DNA from: Brevinema andersonii
GTDB lineage: Bacteria > Spirochaetota > Brevinematia > Brevinematales > Brevinemataceae
DNA: 64,000 bases
Direction: 5' to 3'
Assembly (NCBI RefSeq): GCF_900112165.1
Contig: NZ_FOKY01000001.1
Coordinates: 248,001-312,000 of the forward strand
Positions 53,725-63,990 of the stretch are shown here, one piece after another. The translations under genes and the position numbers were made by a program. The notes below the pieces were generated by a model, which saw only the letters and a program-made list of their open reading frames with translations, ran no database searches and was not told the DNA's origin. Each line of letters opens with the position of its first letter. Position 1 is the stretch's first letter.

Positions 53725-54150
53725 ATGAAATATGTCTTTATTTTTTCCTTATTTCTCACTACCATAAAAACATCCGCTCAAGAGGATCCTTACCAACATA
53801 TGCACGGTATTTGGTATCTACCCACACCCGAAGCAGATATCGAATTAATTGTTGATTTTCAGGAACAAGGCAATTTTTATTTATTTATATACAATGGCAT
53901 CATTGAAGACATTCAAAAATTAACACCCCGAAAACTAAAAGAGATCAAATCAAAAATGCCTATTGCCGGATACTTGAAGGTTCTAAAAAACAAAGGTCAA
54001 AAATTTTGTACAGAAATCCTAATAAATGAAGAAGTTTCAACAAACTTACTTGAAGTGAATCGTGATATGATTTATATTTTCACGGACAGTGACGATCATT
54101 CGGTGAAAATAAAAACACCAATGATGATCCGTATTAAGACTGAGCTTTAA
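53725..54150 (+). CDS. Small exported protein, lipocalin-like start, unknown role
   Basis: 141 residues with a signal peptide (MKYVFIFSLFLTTIKTSAQ). The mature start MHGIWYLPTPEADIELIVDFQEQGNFYLFIYNG has the G-x-W plus beta-strand pattern of small lipocalin-type domains. GGAG lies before the ATG. Its last 17 bases overlap the 3' end of convergent prmC. Divergent from the transglycosylase gene. Confidence 0.65.
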   Translation: MKYVFIFSLFLTTIKTSAQEDPYQHMHGIWYLPTPEADIELIVDFQEQGNFYLFIYNGIIEDIQKLTPRKLKEIKSKMPIAGYLKVLKNKGQKFCTEILINEEVSTNLLEVNRDMIYIFTDSDDHSVKIKTPMMIRIKTEL

Positions 54151-54979
54151 TAACAAGACAACGTTCTAGGCCGCTCAAATCTTTGATAGGTGGAAAAATA
54201 AAAAATTTTTCAGAAAACAAAGCTTTTACATTTTGCCATTTATAATCTATCTCTAACAAACAGTATCCATTTTCGGCTAGATATTCACAGCAGAAATTAT
54301 GTATCTGTTTATAAAATAACAATCCTTGGTCTTCAGCATACAAAGCGGTCTGGGGTTCAAAATTTTTTACTTGAGGCTCCAAACGCTCCATATCAGCTTC
54401 GCTGAGGTATGGTGGATTAGATACAATTAAATCAAATTTTTGTCCAGAAAATCGTTGCCAATTTTTCCTATCTAAAAAATCCATTCTTTCAAAACCAACA
54501 TTATCAATATCTAAAGCTTTGCAGGAATTTTCAAATGGTTCAGATACGATATCCAATGCTGTAATCCCAGAATTAGGAAACAGCCTACGTAACGACAAAG
54601 CAATAACTCCCGTGCCTGTACCGATATCCAAAACAGAATTAGGAGGTTTAGAAAACAAAAGACGTGCTTGCTCAATAAGGCATTCTGTATCAGAGCGTGG
54701 AATCAAGGTTTCAGAACTTACCGGAAATACATCATGATAAAAAGGAACATAACCTAAAATATAAGCTAAAGGCTTGTAAGTTGCCCGTTCGCGCACTATA
54801 CTAATAAATTCTGTTTGCTTTTCAGAAGAAACTGTATCGCCACTATGTGTCAAAATTTCATAACGCTCCACACCGAAAACATGTTTTAATATGAGGGTAA
54901 TTTCTTCATTGCGTTCAGGAAATTGTTCTTCAGGAAGTAATTGATGTGCCCATTTGATGAGAGCTCTAATCGTTTCCAC
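54134..54979 (-). CDS. prmC: Peptide chain release factor N5-glutamine methyltransferase
   Basis: Methylates the Gln of the GGQ motif of RF1/RF2, raising release efficiency. 281 residues. N-terminal helical RF-binding domain, SAM motif VLDIGTGTGVIALSLRRLFP (about 115-135), and the catalytic SNPPYLS (about 183-189). Its ATG overlaps the end of prfA, its substrate, so the two are co-expressed. Confidence 0.95.
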   Translation of the reverse strand: METIRALIKWAHQLLPEEQFPERNEEITLILKHVFGVERYEILTHSGDTVSSEKQTEFISIVRERATYKPLAYILGYVPFYHDVFPVSSETLIPRSDTECLIEQARLLFSKPPNSVLDIGTGTGVIALSLRRLFPNSGITALDIVSEPFENSCKALDIDNVGFERMDFLDRKNWQRFSGQKFDLIVSNPPYLSEADMERLEPQVKNFEPQTALYAEDQGLLFYKQIHNFCCEYLAENGYCLLEIDYKWQNVKALFSEKFFIFPPIKDLSGLERCLVIKAQS

Positions 54980-56046
54980 TAGGACAAATGTTCCAACAGC
55001 AAAGCATCTTGGCTTTGTTTAAGCGCTGTGAGCAGTTCGTCAAGACTGCCATCGAGAATAGCATCGAGTTTGTGAAGCGTTAGTTTGATACGATGATCAG
55101 TAACTCTATTTTCCTGAAAATTATAAGTTCGGATTTTTTCTGAACGGTCTCCTGAACCAATTTGAGCTTTACGTTTTTCTGATTCTTCATTTTGCCGGCG
55201 CTGCATTTCCATATCGTACAATCGCGACTGTAGTACCATCATTGCTGTTGCTTTGTTTTGAATCTGAGAACGACCGTCCTGACATGTAACCACCAATCCC
55301 GAAGGCAAATGCGTAATCCGTACTGCAGATTCAGTCTTATTAACATGCTGACCGCCTGCACCGCTAGCACGGTAAACATCAATTTTTAAGTCTTTCTCGT
55401 CAATCGTAACATCTGTTTCATCGGTCTCCGGGAGTACAGCAACTGATGCTGTCGACGTATGCACCCGACCTCCCGACTCAGTAATAGGCACACGCTGCAC
55501 TCGATGCACGCCACTTTCTAGTTTGAGTGCACCATAAACTCCCTTACCGGAAACATTAAATACAATTTCTTTATAGCCACCAATTCCCAGATCGCTGGAA
55601 GAAATAACATCAATTTTCCAACGCTGTTTTTCAGCATAGCGAGTGTACATACGAAACAAATCTCCCGCAAACAACGCTGCTTCGTCGCCGCCGGCACCAG
55701 CACGGATTTCAACGATCGCACTTTTATCCTTCATGGGATCCTGTGGAATGAGTAGTAACAAAATTTCTTGATCAAGCCGTTCAAGCTCTATTTTTTGTGC
55801 GGGAAGTTCTTCTTTTGCGAGTTCTGCTAGTTCATCCAACTCAGGATTCTTTGATGCAATCCATTCTTCTGCTTCGGCTATGGACGCTTGAAGTTTTTCA
55901 TAAGCTTCATGAGCTCTCATAAAATCATCGTATGAAGCACGTTCTTTTGCGGTTTTTCCATATTCTCGGTCGGAAGGATCCAAATTTTTCAGTTTTTCAT
56001 CTAGCTCTGCAACTATACGGAGCTTTTCTCCTGCTTTCGGATGCAT
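54979..56046 (-). CDS. prfA: Peptide chain release factor 1
   Basis: Recognises UAA and UAG. 355 residues. Stop-codon recognition region [26 protein letters not shown] (the PxT motif is PIT, where PAT or PVT are common). The peptidyl-hydrolysis motif lies in [22 protein letters not shown] (about 230). AAGGA precedes the ATG. The downstream partner prmC methylates the GGQ Gln. Confidence 0.97.
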   Translation of the reverse strand: MHPKAGEKLRIVAELDEKLKNLDPSDREYGKTAKERASYDDFMRAHEAYEKLQASIAEAEEWIASKNPELDELAELAKEELPAQKIELERLDQEILLLLIPQDPMKDKSAIVEIRAGAGGDEAALFAGDLFRMYTRYAEKQRWKIDVISSSDLGIGGYKEIVFNVSGKGVYGALKLESGVHRVQRVPITESGGRVHTSTASVAVLPETDETDVTIDEKDLKIDVYRASGAGGQHVNKTESAVRITHLPSGLVVTCQDGRSQIQNKATAMMVLQSRLYDMEMQRRQNEESEKRKAQIGSGDRSEKIRTYNFQENRVTDHRIKLTLHKLDAILDGSLDELLTALKQSQDALLLEHLS

Positions 56047-56111
56047 AATTTTTCCTTAATCGTAATGCCATTATTATACCACAAAATGAAAAAAATTTCA
56101 ATCCGTCGAAC

Positions 56112-56140
56112 TTGCACAGACTCTTAAAATAAAGTATAAT
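56112..56140 (+). promoter_or_regulatory. Sigma-70 promoter for the 56163 gene
   Basis: TTGCAC (56112-56117) and a perfect TATAAT (56135-56140), with a 17-base spacer, 22 bases before the ATG. Confidence 0.6.
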
Positions 56141-56162
56141 AAGATAAATTAGAGGCTAATAC

Positions 56163-56645
56163 ATGAAAAAATTATTAACATTGCTAGCAACATCAAGCTG
56201 TATGTTTAGTCCTTTCACCACAGTTTCAATAAGCAATGCACCTGATTCCACACATATTCCTTCTTATAGTGCTACAGGACCTTTGTATAAAAAACTTCAA
56301 GGCACAATTTGGAAGAGACAGGCTACTTTAAATAGCGATTACTATCTTTTTTTTGACCGTGTTGAAAATAAATATGGAGTACTTCTATTATCTACAGGAC
56401 AATTACCGACAAGGTACCCTGATGATTCAGAATATATTAAATTTTCAATACATCATACGACATCAGCAAATCAAGAGGTGTTGCGACAAGATAATTTAGG
56501 TCCAGTTGGGATACCTGAATATTTTGGAATTGCTTTGAAATCGACGGGTCTCGGTCTTCAAACCACTTCAGGTCCTGATATCAAGAAGATAAACGCAATA
56601 CTCACAGCACAAACAGGCACTGAATGGCGACTGTATCAGCGATAA
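56163..56645 (+). CDS. Small exported protein or lipoprotein of unknown role
   Basis: 160 residues. N-terminus MKKLLTLLATSSCMFS with a relaxed lipobox-like TSSC. The domain YKKLQGTIWKRQATLNSDYYLFFDRVENKYGVLLL is similar in layout to the LLKLRGSVWRSQ...LYIFFASDRDAVAFEF part of the 44191 protein, and the C-terminus ends in TEWRLYQR. I infer a shared small beta-domain family. Own promoter; precedes gapA. Confidence 0.62.
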   Translation: MKKLLTLLATSSCMFSPFTTVSISNAPDSTHIPSYSATGPLYKKLQGTIWKRQATLNSDYYLFFDRVENKYGVLLLSTGQLPTRYPDDSEYIKFSIHHTTSANQEVLRQDNLGPVGIPEYFGIALKSTGLGLQTTSGPDIKKINAILTAQTGTEWRLYQR

Positions 56646-56657
56646 AATTTTTGCAAT

Positions 56658-56686
56658 TTGACGAAAAAAAAATCTTATGTTAAAAT
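56658..56686 (+). promoter_or_regulatory. Sigma-70 promoter for gapA
   Basis: TTGACG (56658-56663) and TAAAAT (56681-56686), with a 17-base spacer, 33 bases before the gapA ATG. Confidence 0.65.
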
Positions 56687-56719
56687 CAATATAGAAATAT
56701 ATTCCTTATGGAGGATTTT

Positions 56720-57745
56720 ATGGCAAAAGTAGCTATAAATGGTTTTGGGCGGATTGGGCGATGCACCCTGCGCGCATATTTGGAAAATTATTCCAGTAAT
56801 TACGAAATTGTTGCGATCAATGATCTTACAGATCCGGCGATGTTGTTCCAGCTTTTCCGATTCGATTCAAGCTACGGCCCGTTCAAAGGTGAAACCAAAC
56901 TTGACGGCGACCACCTTATTGTAAACGGCAAAAAAATCAAATTGTTGGCTGAAAAAAATCCTGAAATGCTTCCTTGGAAAGACATGGGTGTTGATATTGT
57001 CATGGAATGTACAGGCATTTTCACAAAGCGTGACCAGCTTAACATGCACATTAAAGCAGGCGCCAAAAAAGTGCTTCTGTCAGCACCGGCTGCTTCGGGA
57101 GAAGATGTTGATGTAACAACGGTTATCGGAGTCAATCAGGACAAAATTACCAAAGATACCAATCTTATTTCTAACGCTTCGTGCACTACAAACTCAATGG
57201 CAGGAGTTACCAAAGCAATCAACGATGCTTTTGGAATTATTTCCGGCTTCATGACAACCGTACACTCATACACAATGGATCAAAACCTTCTCGATAGCCC
57301 TCACCGCAAAGGTGATATGAGACGTGCACGGGCTGCCGCAGAAAATATCGTGCCATCGTCGACAGGCGCTGCAAAAGCTATTGGACTTGTTATTCCCGAA
57401 CTTAAAGGCAAACTTGACGGTGGAGCATTGCGTGTTCCGACACCAGTAGGTTCGATCACAGATATGACTTTTGAAGTCTCGAAATCGACTTCCAAAGACG
57501 AAGTTAACAAAGTAATCAAAGCCGCAGCAGAAGGGTATTTAAAAGGGACAGTATCATACTCGGAAGATGCACTTGTATTGAAAGATATTGTTGGTGATCC
57601 GCATTCAGCAATTTTTGATTCCGAACTTACCAAAGTAGGAGGTCCGGAAAATAAAACTGTTAAAGTTTTTGCTTGGTATGATAACGAATGGGGCTTTTCC
57701 AATCGTCTGGCAAATTTGGCCGGAATTGTTGCTAAAACACTTTAA
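56720..57745 (+). CDS. gapA: Glyceraldehyde-3-phosphate dehydrogenase
   Basis: Oxidises glyceraldehyde-3-phosphate to 1,3-bisphosphoglycerate with NAD+. 341 residues from ATG 56720, chosen because GGAGG is seven bases upstream; the frame opens at an ATG 12 bases earlier that overlaps the site. NAD-binding VAINGFGRIGRCTLRAYLE; active-site Cys in ISNASCTTNSMAGV; WYDNEWGFSNRLANL at the end. Terminator follows. pgk and tpiA lie downstream beyond a decayed gene. Confidence 0.97.
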   Translation: MAKVAINGFGRIGRCTLRAYLENYSSNYEIVAINDLTDPAMLFQLFRFDSSYGPFKGETKLDGDHLIVNGKKIKLLAEKNPEMLPWKDMGVDIVMECTGIFTKRDQLNMHIKAGAKKVLLSAPAASGEDVDVTTVIGVNQDKITKDTNLISNASCTTNSMAGVTKAINDAFGIISGFMTTVHSYTMDQNLLDSPHRKGDMRRARAAAENIVPSSTGAAKAIGLVIPELKGKLDGGALRVPTPVGSITDMTFEVSKSTSKDEVNKVIKAAAEGYLKGTVSYSEDALVLKDIVGDPHSAIFDSELTKVGGPENKTVKVFAWYDNEWGFSNRLANLAGIVAKTL

Positions 57746-57755
57746 TCCTGATAGA

Positions 57756-57780
57756 GCGGCCAAAAGGCCGCTTCATTGTT
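57756..57780 (+). terminator. Hairpin terminator after gapA
   Basis: GCGGCC (57756-57761) pairs with GGCCGC (57766-57771) around AAAA, followed by a T-rich but interrupted tail. Confidence 0.7.
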
Positions 57781-57854
57781 TATTTTAACGATAATTTTTA
57801 CAGGTGGAAAATGGGGATATAGCAAGACATTTATAAATTTTAAAGGCCATAATA

Positions 57855-58407
57855 ATGAAAAAAATTCTGTTTATCACCATCTTTGTTTTTCTCCTTTATT
57901 TGCTGGGGAAAAGGCATCATTTACATTCTAACAAACTCTACTATGAATGTCGGAAAAGAAAAAATAATAAAAATTGGACAAAGCAAAGATACAAATACTA
58001 TGGAAAAACACCGAAATGATATGTCAAGAACATCAGCAGTTCCAGAACTATTTGAAATCTATTATTATGCTGAAATAAGTAACTATAAAAATCTTGAAAA
58101 AGAAATTCAAAAATATCTGTATGCATACAGAGTTAATAAAAAACGTGAATTTTTCCAGATAGACACCGAAAAAGCAAGAAAATGATTTTTGTGTTGGAAT
58201 TAGATGAAGAAATTAGTGTAACTAATGAAAGTAAACAAATATCAAAATCCTTAGGTTGTCATTCTGATTCAATAGTACATATATTCCTGGGGAACCTGCA
58301 TTGAATTTTTCAACGATAAGAATATTATTCACAGCATAGTTGATAATGAACGAATTCTTTTTCAAGGTAGATCATACTACTTAGTAGGCTCGACAAAAAA
58401 CTATTAA
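57855..58407 (+). pseudogene. Decayed GIY-YIG-like (T5orf172/MUG113-type) gene
   Basis: ATG 57855 starts a membrane-like leader (MKKILFITIFVFLLYLLG). A shift near 57890-57905 is needed to reach the open frame 57883-58185, which reads GKGIIYILTNSTMNVG...KIIKIGQSKDTNTMEKHRNDMS...ELFEIYYYAEISNYKNLEKEIQKYL. This pattern is that of T5orf172-type GIY-YIG relatives. After the stop at 58183-58185 the reading continues in another frame (MIFVLELDEEIS), then another (EFFNDKNIIHSIVDNERILFQ...LVGSTKNY) to TAA at 58405-58407. The pieces suggest one longer gene broken by several shifts. Nothing else was seen between gapA and pgk. Confidence 0.6.
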
Positions 58408-58461
58408 TTATTGAAAATATAACAAGAATATTAAATCTATTCGATTAAATAGGAGAGAAAT

Positions 58462-59742
58462 ATGGCAATTAGTAAAAAAACAGTCAAAGATATGGATTTC
58501 AAGGGAAAAAATGTCATTATGCGTGTAGATTTTAATGTCCCGATGACAGGAGATGCAACAAATTGCACAATCACCGACGATACACGTATTAGGGCAGCAC
58601 TTTCTACAATAAAATATATCTTGGATCACGGGGCAAAAAAACTTGTATTGATGAGCCACTTAGGAGATCCCAAAAAAGAACAAAAAAAAACCGAAGAAAA
58701 AGAAGGTGCAACGTTTGATAGGACAAAATTTGATATGGAAATACGAAAAAAATTGTCATTGAAACCTGTAGCCGAACATTTATCGAAATTATTGGGAAAA
58801 AACGTTAAAACAGCACCGTCTACATTTGGACCCGAAACCGAAAAAATGATTGCCGAGCTTGGAGATGGTGAAGTTTTGATGCTGGAAAATACACGTTTTA
58901 ATCCTGAAGAAACCTCAAAAGACGAAGCTGAACGTAAAAAAATGGCAGAATCAATTGCAAAAGGGATGGATATTTACGTTAACGACGCATTTGGGGCAGC
59001 ACACAGAGCTCACGCATCGACAGAAACCATGGCTTTATTTTTGCCTGCTGTTGCAGGAATTTTGATGGAACGCGAGCTGGAATTTCTTGAGGACAAAGTG
59101 TTGCATAATCCCGAACATCCGTTTGTTGCAATCATTGGAGGGGCAAAAGTTTCATCAAAAATCGGTGTGATCGAAAATTTGCTCGATAAAACCGATGCTA
59201 TCATTATCGGAGGCGGTATGGCCTTTACATTCTTCAAAGCAATGGGATATCATGTGGGAGCATCTTTGATCGAAGAAGACCAGCTAGAAACAGCAAAAAA
59301 AATTATGCATGCAGCAAAAGAAAAAGGAACAAAATTTGTACTGCCGATTGATGTGGTTGTTGCAGATAAGTTTTCTGAAGATGCAAATAGTAAAATCGTA
59401 GACATTCACGAAATTCCTGAAGGATGGATGGGCCTTGATGCTGGACCTAAATCAATTGCAGAAGTTGAAGATATTTTCAAAACTGCCAGAACTGTATTTT
59501 GGAATGGACCGTTAGGAGTTTTTGAATTTGAAAAATTTGCTGCAGGGACAAATACAGTTGCAAAAACTCTTGCAGAACTTAAAGGAGTTACTACAATTAT
59601 TGGTGGTGGTGATTCGGTTGCCGCGGTGAATAAAGCAGGTGTTACCGACAAAATGACTCATATCTCGACAGGAGGAGGAGCATCAATGGAGCTTATTGAA
59701 GGTAAAACTTTGCCAGGCGTTGCGGCGCTTTTGGATGCTTAG
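58462..59742 (+). CDS. pgk: Phosphoglycerate kinase
   Basis: Transfers phosphate from 1,3-bisphosphoglycerate to ADP. 426 residues. Substrate motif [43 protein letters not shown], and the nucleotide region [17 protein letters not shown] and [15 protein letters not shown] charged insert ([20 protein letters not shown], about 75-95) after the SHLG motif explains the extra length compared with the usual 390-400. GGAGAG precedes the ATG; tpiA follows after nine bases. Confidence 0.97.
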   Translation: MAISKKTVKDMDFKGKNVIMRVDFNVPMTGDATNCTITDDTRIRAALSTIKYILDHGAKKLVLMSHLGDPKKEQKKTEEKEGATFDRTKFDMEIRKKLSLKPVAEHLSKLLGKNVKTAPSTFGPETEKMIAELGDGEVLMLENTRFNPEETSKDEAERKKMAESIAKGMDIYVNDAFGAAHRAHASTETMALFLPAVAGILMERELEFLEDKVLHNPEHPFVAIIGGAKVSSKIGVIENLLDKTDAIIIGGGMAFTFFKAMGYHVGASLIEEDQLETAKKIMHAAKEKGTKFVLPIDVVVADKFSEDANSKIVDIHEIPEGWMGLDAGPKSIAEVEDIFKTARTVFWNGPLGVFEFEKFAAGTNTVAKTLAELKGVTTIIGGGDSVAAVNKAGVTDKMTHISTGGGASMELIEGKTLPGVAALLDA

Positions 59743-59751
59743 GAGAAATTT

Positions 59752-60549
59752 ATGAAAAAATATATTATTGCAGGAAACTGGAAAATGCACAAAACAATCA
59801 ACGAAGGTACGGAATTTATCCGTGAATTGAATGCTGGAATCACTTCGAATCCGCATAGGGAAATTTTATTATGTGTGCCATTTACCATGCTACACGCGGC
59901 ATCAGAAACAGCCCAAGATACAGCTGTACAAATTGGTGCTCAAAACATGTATTTTGAAGAAAAAGGTGCATTTACAGGAGAAATTTCTCCTGTTATGCTC
60001 AAAGATGCCGGCATCAATTATACCTTGATTGGTCATTCGGAACGACGGACTCTATTTGGAGAAACTAATGAAGAAATTAATAAAAAAATTAAAGCGGCAT
60101 TAAAATTTGAAATAATACCGATATTGTGCGTTGGAGAATCACTTGAGGAGCGCGAATCCGGAAAACTTCAATCTGTACTTCAAACACAGATAGAAAAAGT
60201 ATTAGAAGGTGTGAGTCTGACGGATGCTCAAAAAATCATCATTGCATACGAGCCTGTATGGGCAATTGGAACCGGCAAAACCGCATCTGCTCAAGATGCC
60301 AACCAAGCTCATCAAATGATTCGACTCATCTTGGAAAAAACACATAATACCGAATTGGCAGAAAATATGGTTATTCTCTACGGCGGTTCAGTAAAACCTG
60401 ACAATATCAACGAATTAATGAGCATGCCAGATATTAATGGTGCATTAGTAGGAGGAGCTTCACTTGAAGTTGATAGTTTCACAAAAATCGTCAATTTCAC
60501 ACCTCGGAAAAGCTGTGGATTCGACAATGCACCTTGTTTATATCTTTAA
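59752..60549 (+). CDS. tpiA: Triosephosphate isomerase
   Basis: Interconverts dihydroxyacetone phosphate and glyceraldehyde-3-phosphate. 265 residues. Catalytic Lys in AGNWKMHKTI, His in IGHSERRTLFGE, Glu in AYEPVWAIGTGKTAS, and the phosphate loop YGGSVKPDN...GALVGGASLE. The usual end is near KIVNF (about 249). Here 16 residues follow (TPRKSCGFDNAPCLYL), which may be a read-on after a lost stop. It sits nine bases after pgk, in the same unit. Confidence 0.97.
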   Translation: MKKYIIAGNWKMHKTINEGTEFIRELNAGITSNPHREILLCVPFTMLHAASETAQDTAVQIGAQNMYFEEKGAFTGEISPVMLKDAGINYTLIGHSERRTLFGETNEEINKKIKAALKFEIIPILCVGESLEERESGKLQSVLQTQIEKVLEGVSLTDAQKIIIAYEPVWAIGTGKTASAQDANQAHQMIRLILEKTHNTELAENMVILYGGSVKPDNINELMSMPDINGALVGGASLEVDSFTKIVNFTPRKSCGFDNAPCLYL

Positions 60550-60555
60550 GCAATC

Positions 60556-60586
60556 AAAAATCCTCCTGAATTCAGGAGGATTTTTT
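60556..60586. terminator. Bidirectional terminator between tpiA and the thiolase gene
   Basis: AAAAATCCTCCTGAA / TTCAGGAGGATTTTT is a perfect palindrome with A-runs on one side and T-runs on the other, suited to both converging transcripts. Confidence 0.9.
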
Positions 60587-61790
60587 ACTGACAATTCTTA
60601 ACAACTAAAGCAGTTCCCATGCCACCGCCAATGCAAAGTGACGCCAAACCATAAGGGGTTCCACGTTTAAGCATCTCGTGAATTAGTGTAACAGTTATAC
60701 GCGCACCGGATGCCCCCACCGGGTGCCCTAATGCTATCGCTCCACCATTTACATTACAACGTTCCAAAATCGACTCTTGAGTTTCTTTATATTCTGCCGC
60801 TAGTTTTTTGATAACGCCTAATGCTTGTGCTGCAAACGCTTCATTAAGCTCGATAAGACCCATATCCTGAAGTTTGAGATTAACGGAAGAAAGAGCCTTT
60901 GTAGAGGCGTAAACAGGTCCAAAACCCATATAAGCAGGATCACATCCCCCTTGCCCGACTGATATAATCTCAACCATTGGTTTAAGCCCATACTTTTCAA
61001 CAGCATGCTCGCTGGCAACCAACAAAACTGCCGCTCCATCATTAAGGCCTGATGAATTGCCAGCAGTTACTGTACCACCGGGCTTGAACACAGGACGCAG
61101 GCTGGCAAGCTTTTCCAAACTAGTCGTACGATTGGGGTGTTCATCAGTATCGAAGGAAATAATTTCTTTTTTAATACGCACGTCAATAGGAACAATTTCC
61201 GTTTTAAAACGTCCAGAATCGATCGCTTTAATGGCTTTTTCCTGAGACTCAAAGGCAAATTTATCCTGTTCTTCGCGTGAGATATCCAACTTTTCTGCAA
61301 TATTTTCAGCAGTAACTCCCATATGATAACCGTCAAAAGCATCTGTCAGCGCATCGAAAACCATATGATCTTTCATATTAATTTCTCCCATTTTGATGCC
61401 ATGTCGCGCCGTATAAGGAAGCAAAAACGGAGATTGAGACATATTTTCTGTGCCACCCGCCACCACTAAATGCGCCATACCAGCACGGATTTCAGAGAAT
61501 GCAGTCATAATCGATTTCATGCCGCTGCCACAAATCATGTTGACACTACAAGCCGGAACGGTATCAGGAATATCTCCGTAAATAGAAGCTTGACGTGCAA
61601 TTCCTTGTCCGTGACCTGCCATCAGAACATTACCAAGTACGACTTCATCGATACCAGAAGCAGGAACAACATCTGTATTGAGTGTGCCTTTGATAACAGC
61701 AGCTCCCAAACGACCGGGTTCGATCGAGCTAAGTGTTCCTAAAAACGAACCCACTGCTGAACGTTTGGCAGAAACAATATAAACTTTCAT
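60585..61790 (-). CDS. Acetyl-CoA acetyltransferase (thiolase)
   Basis: 401 residues. Nucleophilic Cys in NMICGSGMKSIM (about 88), His in GGAIALGHPVGASGARI (about 356), and Cys in SLCIGGGMGTALV (about 386), the complete catalytic set. It condenses or cleaves acetoacetyl-CoA; direction depends on the pathway, and no hydroxybutyryl-CoA or HMG-CoA genes are near. AAGGAG-like sequence precedes the ATG. Confidence 0.95.
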   Translation of the reverse strand: MKVYIVSAKRSAVGSFLGTLSSIEPGRLGAAVIKGTLNTDVVPASGIDEVVLGNVLMAGHGQGIARQASIYGDIPDTVPACSVNMICGSGMKSIMTAFSEIRAGMAHLVVAGGTENMSQSPFLLPYTARHGIKMGEINMKDHMVFDALTDAFDGYHMGVTAENIAEKLDISREEQDKFAFESQEKAIKAIDSGRFKTEIVPIDVRIKKEIISFDTDEHPNRTTSLEKLASLRPVFKPGGTVTAGNSSGLNDGAAVLLVASEHAVEKYGLKPMVEIISVGQGGCDPAYMGFGPVYASTKALSSVNLKLQDMGLIELNEAFAAQALGVIKKLAAEYKETQESILERCNVNGGAIALGHPVGASGARITVTLIHEMLKRGTPYGLASLCIGGGMGTALVVKNCQ

Positions 61791-61940
61791 AAATAACTCC
61801 TTTTTCTTTCTTTTAAATTATTATTATATTTTAGGAAATAGTCAAGCATTGAAAATTCTATGCAGATTTTTAAAAAAACTTGAAGCTGCAACTTAAAATT
61901 CATTTGGGAAATCCGATAATAAAAGAGAAAAGGAGGAAAT

Positions 61941-63539
61941 ATGTCAGAGCATGCCGGAAAAACAATATTTTTATTCTTATTCTTAATGATTATACTTCTA
62001 GCAGCAACAAAAATACCTGTACGCGCCGCTCTCAAAGATCCGATTTTTCAAGACATCCAGAGTAAAACTTTTACTTTTTCACCTACATTAGGCATATTCC
62101 GAGCCAATGATATGCATATCACGAACTTTTCAGGAAACACGGTCATCACGAAAAAAATAATTGAACCTTCTCAAGAAATGATAGATCTTAAACTCTCCTT
62201 CGATGGACAAGATATTGTCAATAACTACCAAATCATCAGGTCACATTATGAAACAAATACTATTGAAAAAATTTTTGGCAGTGCTTCGGGAAAATTTATT
62301 TCGGGTGCAGACTCAATTACTATGTTTCCGCGCGAACATTCCGTACTTGTTAATAATAATCTTAGTGTTCAAAGTTTTACGATCGATTTTTGGCTCTATC
62401 CCTACCGTATTGGAGAAGGGCACCAAACGATCGTATCATTTATGAGTCCTGATATCGGCAACCCAAAAGATAATAATTCTTACGGATTTAAAATTACAGT
62501 AGAAAAAGGTGTTATTGTTTATCATTTTAGCAACTTTTTCCGAGATAAGGACTTCAAAACTTATTCCTTCACTTTGAAAGAATCTGAACCGCTTATTTAC
62601 CAAACATGGGAAAAACATACTATGGTACTGGACACGGGACAACAAGTTATCAGGGTCTATAGGAATGGCGAAGAAAAAAATGTTGTCCATATTACCAAAA
62701 ATCAAAACTTTTATGGAGAAACACTTTATCCGGTTACTCATTTGCAACTCGGCCAAAAAAATTTCCCGCTGATCATAGGCAACAATGCAATGTTTTCATT
62801 GGATGAATTCACTATATATCGTGATATTCAGAAAAATTTTAAGACTTTCACAACATTAAAAGAGCCTAGTTCTTTTGAAACCGATGTTTTTACTATTTCA
62901 TCAAACTATTCCAAACTTCAAAGAATTAATCCTATAGTTAAACTTCCTAATGAAGCCTACTATAAAATAGGCTACCGATTTTCTACAAATTATTTCTTTC
63001 CCGAAACAAGCGCTGATATTATGCCATGGACATACATTAATCTTGAACATAATCGGTTTCCTCCATCAAAAAATACAGGGAAATATTTGCAGTTAAAGTA
63101 TGAATATTATCCTTCAGCGCGCAGCGAGACAAACTCTCCTATGTTTTTACACAATATTCAGGTTGAATTTCAAGAATTTCCTAATCCTGGATTATTAAAC
63201 TTTTCTTTAGTGAAAGAAGGAGATCAATCTGTTGAGTTGGAATGGAATTTATTGCCAGATCCAGATATTGTATCCTATGAAATTTATTACGGAACAGCTC
63301 CTAGCAATTATTTTGGCAAAGCTTCGATATCACCTGCTTCACCTATTTCCGTGCCGCACCCTGAAAAAAATAGCACCTCAAAACTAACTTATATATTACA
63401 AGGACTCCAAAATGAAACTCCATATTATATATCTATCAGATCCAAAGATAAATATGGAGTTTTAGGAGATTTTTCCCCAGAAATCTATGTAAGGCCATCT
63501 TCTGTAAAAACAGAAGCTTCTTATAGTATAGGACGCTAA
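61941..63539 (+). CDS. Exported protein with a LamG-like domain and a fibronectin type III domain
   Basis: 532 residues. Signal peptide up to PVRA; GGAGG before the ATG. Residues about 100-300 have the concanavalin-like (LamG/Laminin-G-3) pattern: SITMFPREHSVLVNNNLSVQSFTIDFWLYPYRIGEGHQTIVSF and TWEKHTMVLDTGQQVIRVYRNGEEK. Residues about 420-515 fit FN3: LVKEGDQSVELEWNLLPDPDIVSYEIYYG...LTYILQGLQNETPYYISIRSKDKYG. Likely a surface or periplasmic binding protein; ligand unknown. Confidence 0.75.
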   Translation: MSEHAGKTIFLFLFLMIILLAATKIPVRAALKDPIFQDIQSKTFTFSPTLGIFRANDMHITNFSGNTVITKKIIEPSQEMIDLKLSFDGQDIVNNYQIIRSHYETNTIEKIFGSASGKFISGADSITMFPREHSVLVNNNLSVQSFTIDFWLYPYRIGEGHQTIVSFMSPDIGNPKDNNSYGFKITVEKGVIVYHFSNFFRDKDFKTYSFTLKESEPLIYQTWEKHTMVLDTGQQVIRVYRNGEEKNVVHITKNQNFYGETLYPVTHLQLGQKNFPLIIGNNAMFSLDEFTIYRDIQKNFKTFTTLKEPSSFETDVFTISSNYSKLQRINPIVKLPNEAYYKIGYRFSTNYFFPETSADIMPWTYINLEHNRFPPSKNTGKYLQLKYEYYPSARSETNSPMFLHNIQVEFQEFPNPGLLNFSLVKEGDQSVELEWNLLPDPDIVSYEIYYGTAPSNYFGKASISPASPISVPHPEKNSTSKLTYILQGLQNETPYYISIRSKDKYGVLGDFSPEIYVRPSSVKTEASYSIGR

Positions 63540-63561
63540 GATAACTGCAAACATTTATATT

Positions 63562-63990
63562 TTACTGAGCGACAATCATTAATTTAAAATCTTTTTTCTG
63601 AGCATTATAACGTATTTGAGCTGATTCTCCATGATTTTTCAAATCACTAATATGACGATGCACAATAAAATTATCCAGCCACTTTAATATAGAGTCAGCC
63701 TGTTGACCCTGATCTGTATGAGGTTGGATTCTCATTGTTTTTTTTGCCTCTTTACGTATTGTTTCTATTAGTTTATAGATTTCTGCTTCATCTTTGCTTT
63801 CGGAAAGTTTTTCTAAATAATCAGAAATTGATCGACGCAAAGGCCTAATTTTTTGAGTATTTTTAGACTCCACACGAATATTTTGAAATGCTCGCCAAGC
63901 AAAAGGTGAAACTCCTAGCATCAAAATAAAACTAACAATCATAAAAATTAATAAAAATATCGTCAATGATAAACTCACTTGATTGATCAT
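63562..63990 (-). CDS. Small membrane-anchored protein of unknown function
   Basis: 142 residues with one N-terminal membrane helix (LSLTIFLLIFMIVSFILMLGV), then a basic, helical cytoplasmic or periplasmic part (ISDYLEKLSESKDEAEIYKLIETIRKEAKKTM). The ten bases upstream within the window show no clear ribosome site. The window ends beyond it. Family unknown. Confidence 0.6.
   Translation of the reverse strand: MINQVSLSLTIFLLIFMIVSFILMLGVSPFAWRAFQNIRVESKNTQKIRPLRRSISDYLEKLSESKDEAEIYKLIETIRKEAKKTMRIQPHTDQGQQADSILKWLDNFIVHRHISDLKNHGESAQIRYNAQKKDFKLMIVAQ

Noticed and set aside
57301-57702. 133-codon frame antisense to gapA
   Set aside because: Shadow of gapA; Ser-rich composition and no family.
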